Assembly (NCBI RefSeq): GCF_010093815.1
Contig: NW_022985584.1
Location: 30,145-62,323, forward strand
DNA: 32,179 bases
Reading direction: 5' to 3'
Origin: Pseudovirgaria hyperparasitica
Taxonomy: Eukaryota; Ascomycota; Dothideomycetes; Acrospermales; Acrospermaceae
Made by a program: the position numbers and the translations under genes. Position 1 is the stretch's first letter. Each line of letters begins with the position of its first letter. The notes beneath the pieces are model-generated. The model was not told the origin of the DNA. It saw only the letters and a list, made by a program, of their open reading frames with translations, and did not search any database. Of this stretch, positions 29,221 to 32,179 are shown piece by piece.

Positions 29221-29640
29221 GGTCAGAGTGACCTCACTTTTGAAGCTCTCCTCATATTCGATAGTGTCTGCCCATGCCGTGTTCTTCGTCTTGATCTGCC
29301 ACAGCCTTGCGATTGATCCGGGTGTCTACCTTGAGAGCTCTGTTGCATTGGCGGGCGATGCTCGCAGTCTCAAATGTTGGTGGCTCTAGGAGCGATTCGC
29401 AGCTGTCGTGGTCGGCAGGCCTGTGACGACCAAATATGTGGGACCGAAGACTCTCGAAACAACTTCTCCACTTACTCCCACGACGAGAAGGAGTTGTTGG
29501 GGAGATCCAGACGACAGGACAAATGCTTGCGGACTGGTATCGAGAAGAGTGTGGTTATATGTTCAACCTACTTCAAAGCTCAGCACGACGATTGCTTAGA
29601 TACAATCGCGCAATCTAAAAGTAGTATCATTCCAACCGAA
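29221..29640 (+). repeat. Right arm of the ~400-bp inverted duplication
   Basis: The plus strand here matches the minus strand at 3340-3740 at roughly 90% identity. The shared block ends just after TCTAAAAGTAGTAT on both sides. The arms are 25.5 kb apart and enclose the Copia, FTA2, Myb and Gypsy loci. Confidence 0.75.
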
Positions 29641-30062
29641 AGTGAGGATTCGACATAGACCGACCAGGCTGGATAGAGACTGCTTCGTTGGCTATTTTTA
29701 GTAAACTAAGACTACGCCTCGGTAAGATCATGGCTCAGTAAGGGCATGGCTCAGTAAGGGCATGGCTCAGTAAGGGCATGGCTCAGCATATGAGTTTCGA
29801 TACTTTTAAGGTAAATTTTCTATGCTACAAGTTTAATTCCGTAAGGGATTATCTTTTAGTCAATCTTTTAGTAATATTTGGCAGTCTAATAAAAAGTTGA
29901 GTCCATTGGCATGGAAAGAATGCTCACTTCCCATGATCATGCCTGCTAACAACGATCTGACACCACATGTATTCTTTTCTCGCCTTGGTTAGTCCCCTGT
30001 CTGGTTAAGCTGCTTCTCCATTTTAGCACTTACTAAAGGCAGGCAGTAACATGGATTTTTAT
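29641..30062. other. A/T-rich spacer with a tandem repeat
   Basis: No gene is seen. Apart from the 16-bp tandem array the stretch is A/T-rich with short repeats of CTTTTAG and TAAGG. Confidence 0.4.
29730..29787. repeat. 16-bp tandem repeat ATGGCTCAGTAAGGGC, 3.6 copies
   Basis: Three exact copies plus a partial fourth (ATGGCTCAGC). The reverse complement contains TACTGAGCCAT, which also occurs near 1617-1627, with CTGAGCCGT variants from 1549. Both clusters therefore lie outside the inverted-duplication arms in opposite orientation. Confidence 0.85.
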
Positions 30063-30332
30063 TTATATCCAGCTAAATCTAATGGATTCACGCCGAGGAA
30101 TTCGAGTCCGTTCTCCGCAGTAGCTGTGAGCGTTCTGCAATCGTTCCATGCTAGCTACTGCAATGTCTGATGCTCGCTGGATCGAGTCGCAATACGTACG
30201 ATACATGCGGATCTGCTGCGCCAAGTTCATGTTTTCCTCTACCAGCCTCTCTAAGGTCGTCGTATGCAGCTGTTCTCGACAGGAGTCTATCTCGGAGACG
30301 ATGCGCTCGATGTCTGTTGCTTTCCGCAGCAT
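30063..30332 (-). CDS. Hypothetical small coiled-coil protein
   Basis: An 89-aa frame from ATG 30332, rich in heptad-like Leu/Ile/Glu spacing (TDIERIVSEIDSCREQL, TTLERLVEENMNLAQQI). No family recognised. Like the coiled-coil frame at 3649-4215, it lies near an inverted-duplication arm, but I could not align the two proteins. It may be one exon of a longer gene. Confidence 0.3.
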   Translation of the reverse strand: MLRKATDIERIVSEIDSCREQLHTTTLERLVEENMNLAQQIRMYRTYCDSIQRASDIAVASMERLQNAHSYCGERTRIPRRESIRFSWI

Positions 30333-30516
30333 CTTTCAGGGCGATACTGTTGTTCACAGGATCGTTCGTGTCTCATAATGATAGCAGACATAAATACACT
30401 GCACTGGTTGTGGTCCGGCCCATGTTTCTTCCTGGTACTAAAAATAGCCGTAATGTGGAAGGGCGCTCAAGACGCTGCACAGTGCACACGTTGCGCCCCT
30501 GTCTATCTCCTAAGGG

Positions 30517-30897
30517 ATGATGAGGTGTCATACATTCCGAACACCTGCACCGCGCAGTCTCAATGCACGCCCCAACCTCGTTCCCCTCTTAGGGCGGCTG
30601 AAGAAACAAGTGGACGTATTCATCGACAGAATGAACCCTCTGGCCAGTACAAAATCTCCACTCCCTGTTCCCGAGAACCCCTTAGACCATCGTCGACCGA
30701 AGAAAAGACAGAGAACGGATGTTGACGAGGGCAAGCCCACAGCCGTCCCGATCTACGCACGGCCTGCACGAAGCCATGTTCAGCCTCTAAAGGCAAAAAG
30801 GACCATACCAAATGCAATCATCATGCTCGTCCTTGCATTGGGTGCAGTTTCGCATGAAGATAATCCGATTAGGGGTGCCCTTAACCCTCGCAAGGAA
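30517..30897 (+). pseudogene. Fungal transcription factor middle fragment, cut by Gypsy copy
   Basis: The frame contains a linker (LKKQVDVFIDRMNPLASTK), a basic patch (HRRPKKRQRTD) and IPNAIIMLVLALGAVSHEDNP. The last resembles the 'NAIILLVLALGKICEH' segment of Zn2Cys6-type regulators, just before their ligand-regulated middle domain. The frame stops where Gypsy sequence begins (about 30898). It may belong to the same regulator family as the C-terminal fragment at 2172-2892, in opposite orientation. Confidence 0.45.
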
Positions 30898-32179
30898 GTT
30901 CGTCAACCTTAGTTGACGGCATTGCGGAGATCTCGCCTTGAAAGTCTGGCTTCCTACTGATCGCGTTAGGTACTACTGCCTTGGATACTCGGCCTCCTTG
31001 TCCTTGGCGGTCTTAAGGAACTGTAGGCTGTGGTGATCGGTGAGGATCGTGGTCTTCTTCGTTACTAGCAAGTATCCCCAAGTTCGTAGGGCGTGTTTGA
31101 TAGCAAGAAGTTCTTTTTCGTGTACTGGGTAGTTGAGCTCGGCGCCATTGAGATTTCTCCCGTCAAACGCGATTGGCTGGTTCTGCTTGTCGGCATCTTC
31201 TTGGCAGATCACCATGCCGATCGCGTAGTTGCTTGCGTCCGTTTCAATGCAGAAGGGTTTCGTTTCATCTGGCTGAGCAAGGACTGGCTCGGAACATAGG
31301 GCATTCTTAAGGGTTTTGAAGGCAAACGCTGTTGACAGCGTCCATCTGATGGGCCTGTACTTCTGCTTTCGGATGAGCGGGTCTGCTTCTTTGAGAAGGT
31401 CTGTCAAAGGTGCTGCGATGCTTGTAAATCCCCTAATGTACCTTCGGTAGTAGTTTGCTAGGCCAAGGAACTGTCGAACTTCGCTAACGTTCGTGGGTTC
31501 CGGCCATTCACGGATAGCCTGAAACTTATCTTTCATAGGACGAAGTTGTCCTTGCGAGACGTGGTGTCCGCAGAAGTCAACTTCAGCCTGGCCGAAGCTA
31601 AATTTCTCCGGATTGGCAAGCAAACGATATTCGCGGAGTAAGACAAGTACTTTTGACAGCACTCTCACATGTTCTTCCATGGTTTCGGAAAAGATAATGA
31701 TATCGTCCAAGTACACAACCACGGATTTGTGTAATAGAGGTTGAAGGACTCTGTTCATCATCTTTTGGAATGTGGCAGGTGCGCTTGACAGACCGAACGG
31801 CATTACCTTAAACTCGTATTTGCCGTAGACCGTGTTGAAAGCGGTTTTCGGGACGTCTTCATTGTTAATACGTACTTGCCAGAATCCTGAGGTTAAGTCC
31901 ATCTTGGTAAACACTGTTGACTGGCCGAAGGCACGTAGGGAAGACTCGAGTCGGTTGGCACATATGTTAATAAGTGCCATCGTACGAGCGTCTCCAGTGA
32001 GGTCTCTCGTGGCCGGATCAGCACTGAGAAGTGCGGTAAGCACGTCAACATTCATTGACGGAGCGTTACGGGCGCGTCCCGTACTTTGGGGAGCGGTTGC
32101 TCCGTCCATAGGGACGTCGCCGTCGCGATCGGGGTTCTGGGGAAGAGACATCTCGGTATAACTTGTTAGGGAAAGGGGA
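30898..32179 (-). mobile_element. Truncated, internally deleted Gypsy copy of the same family
   Basis: High identity to the full element in three blocks: 22604 to about 22690 (end of the RNase H region), 22761-23711 (RT and RNase H), and 25848 past 26051 (gag start and leader). The deletions remove about 70 bp, then all of late gag through protease. The copy begins within 3 bp of a CGTCAA dyad and is still aligned to the gag leader about 30 bases from the window end, so its 5' LTR, if present, is outside the window. Integrase, antisense gene and 3' LTR are absent. Confidence 0.88.
30973..32151 (-). pseudogene. In-frame Gag-RT fusion frame of the truncated Gypsy copy
   Basis: One 392-codon frame joins about 70 N-terminal Gag residues (MSLPQNPDRDGDVPMDG to ICANRLES) to RT from LRAFGQSTVFTKMDL onward. 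It includes VVYLDDIII and most of RNase H, and ends after LTDHHSLQFLKTAK in about ten frame-shifted residues. The deletion junction keeps the frame. The RT N-terminal fingers, protease, zinc knuckle and integrase are missing, so it cannot support transposition by itself. Confidence 0.85.

Noticed and set aside
1-32179. tRNA, rRNA or CRISPR features
   Set aside because: No cloverleaf-like, ribosomal or regularly spaced direct-repeat array was recognised; the only tandem array is the 16-bp repeat near 29730.

Overview
The window is eukaryotic, almost certainly a filamentous ascomycete (Pezizomycotina). Reading frames join across introns of about 46-65 bp with GTNNGT-type donors and AG acceptors. 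Gene types include an FTA2-like protein, a BYS1/thaumatin-like secreted protein, a fungal-specific transcription factor domain and a Myb/SANT protein. Ty3/Gypsy and Ty1/Copia retroelements are also present. No species can be named from the sequence. It reads as an accessory, transposon-rich region: few intact genes, many remnants, an inverted duplication and long stretches with no recognisable gene.

Left part (1-8.2 kb): a BYS1-like secreted protein gene with a TAG in its signal peptide; remnants, including the C-terminal half of a fungal transcription factor; a small coiled-coil gene; the 3' half of a Copia element with its LTR; an intact two-exon FTA2-like gene; and a perfect 71-nt palindrome. 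Middle (8.2-17.5 kb): mostly featureless DNA, with a broken alpha/beta-hydrolase gene and an apparently intact four-exon gene for a 651-aa C-terminal Myb/SANT protein.

The centre of interest is a 9.2-kb Ty3/Gypsy LTR retrotransposon (17537-26743, coding on the minus strand). It has two 132-bp LTRs differing at one position, a polypurine tract, a plausible primer-binding site, gag, and pol (protease, RT, RNase H, integrase) joined by a candidate -1 frameshift site. Two things are unusual. (1) Between pol and the 3' LTR it carries, in antisense, an eight-exon gene for a 627-aa protein with an acidic segment, a basic segment and a C-terminal six-cysteine module resembling DUF3716. (2) The element is studded with a 16-bp dyad, GTCAA-N6-TTGAC: 15 exact copies and at least 13 one-mismatch copies. 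They lie in gag, pol, the antisense gene, its introns, the leader and intergenic DNA. I found none in the window outside this element family. The half-site centres are 11 bp apart, one DNA turn, as expected for a dimeric DNA-binding protein. My inference is that the antisense gene encodes an element-specific regulator acting at these dispersed sites, as VANC anti-silencing proteins do on Arabidopsis VANDAL elements. Sequence alone does not prove this.

Right part (26.7-32.2 kb): a multi-pass membrane protein remnant, a MADS-like gene with a broken start region, the second arm of an inverted duplication (pairing with 3.34-3.74 kb), a 16-bp tandem repeat, and a transcription-factor fragment. That fragment is cut by a second, internally deleted copy of the same Gypsy family, which runs to within about 30 bases of the window end and probably beyond it.
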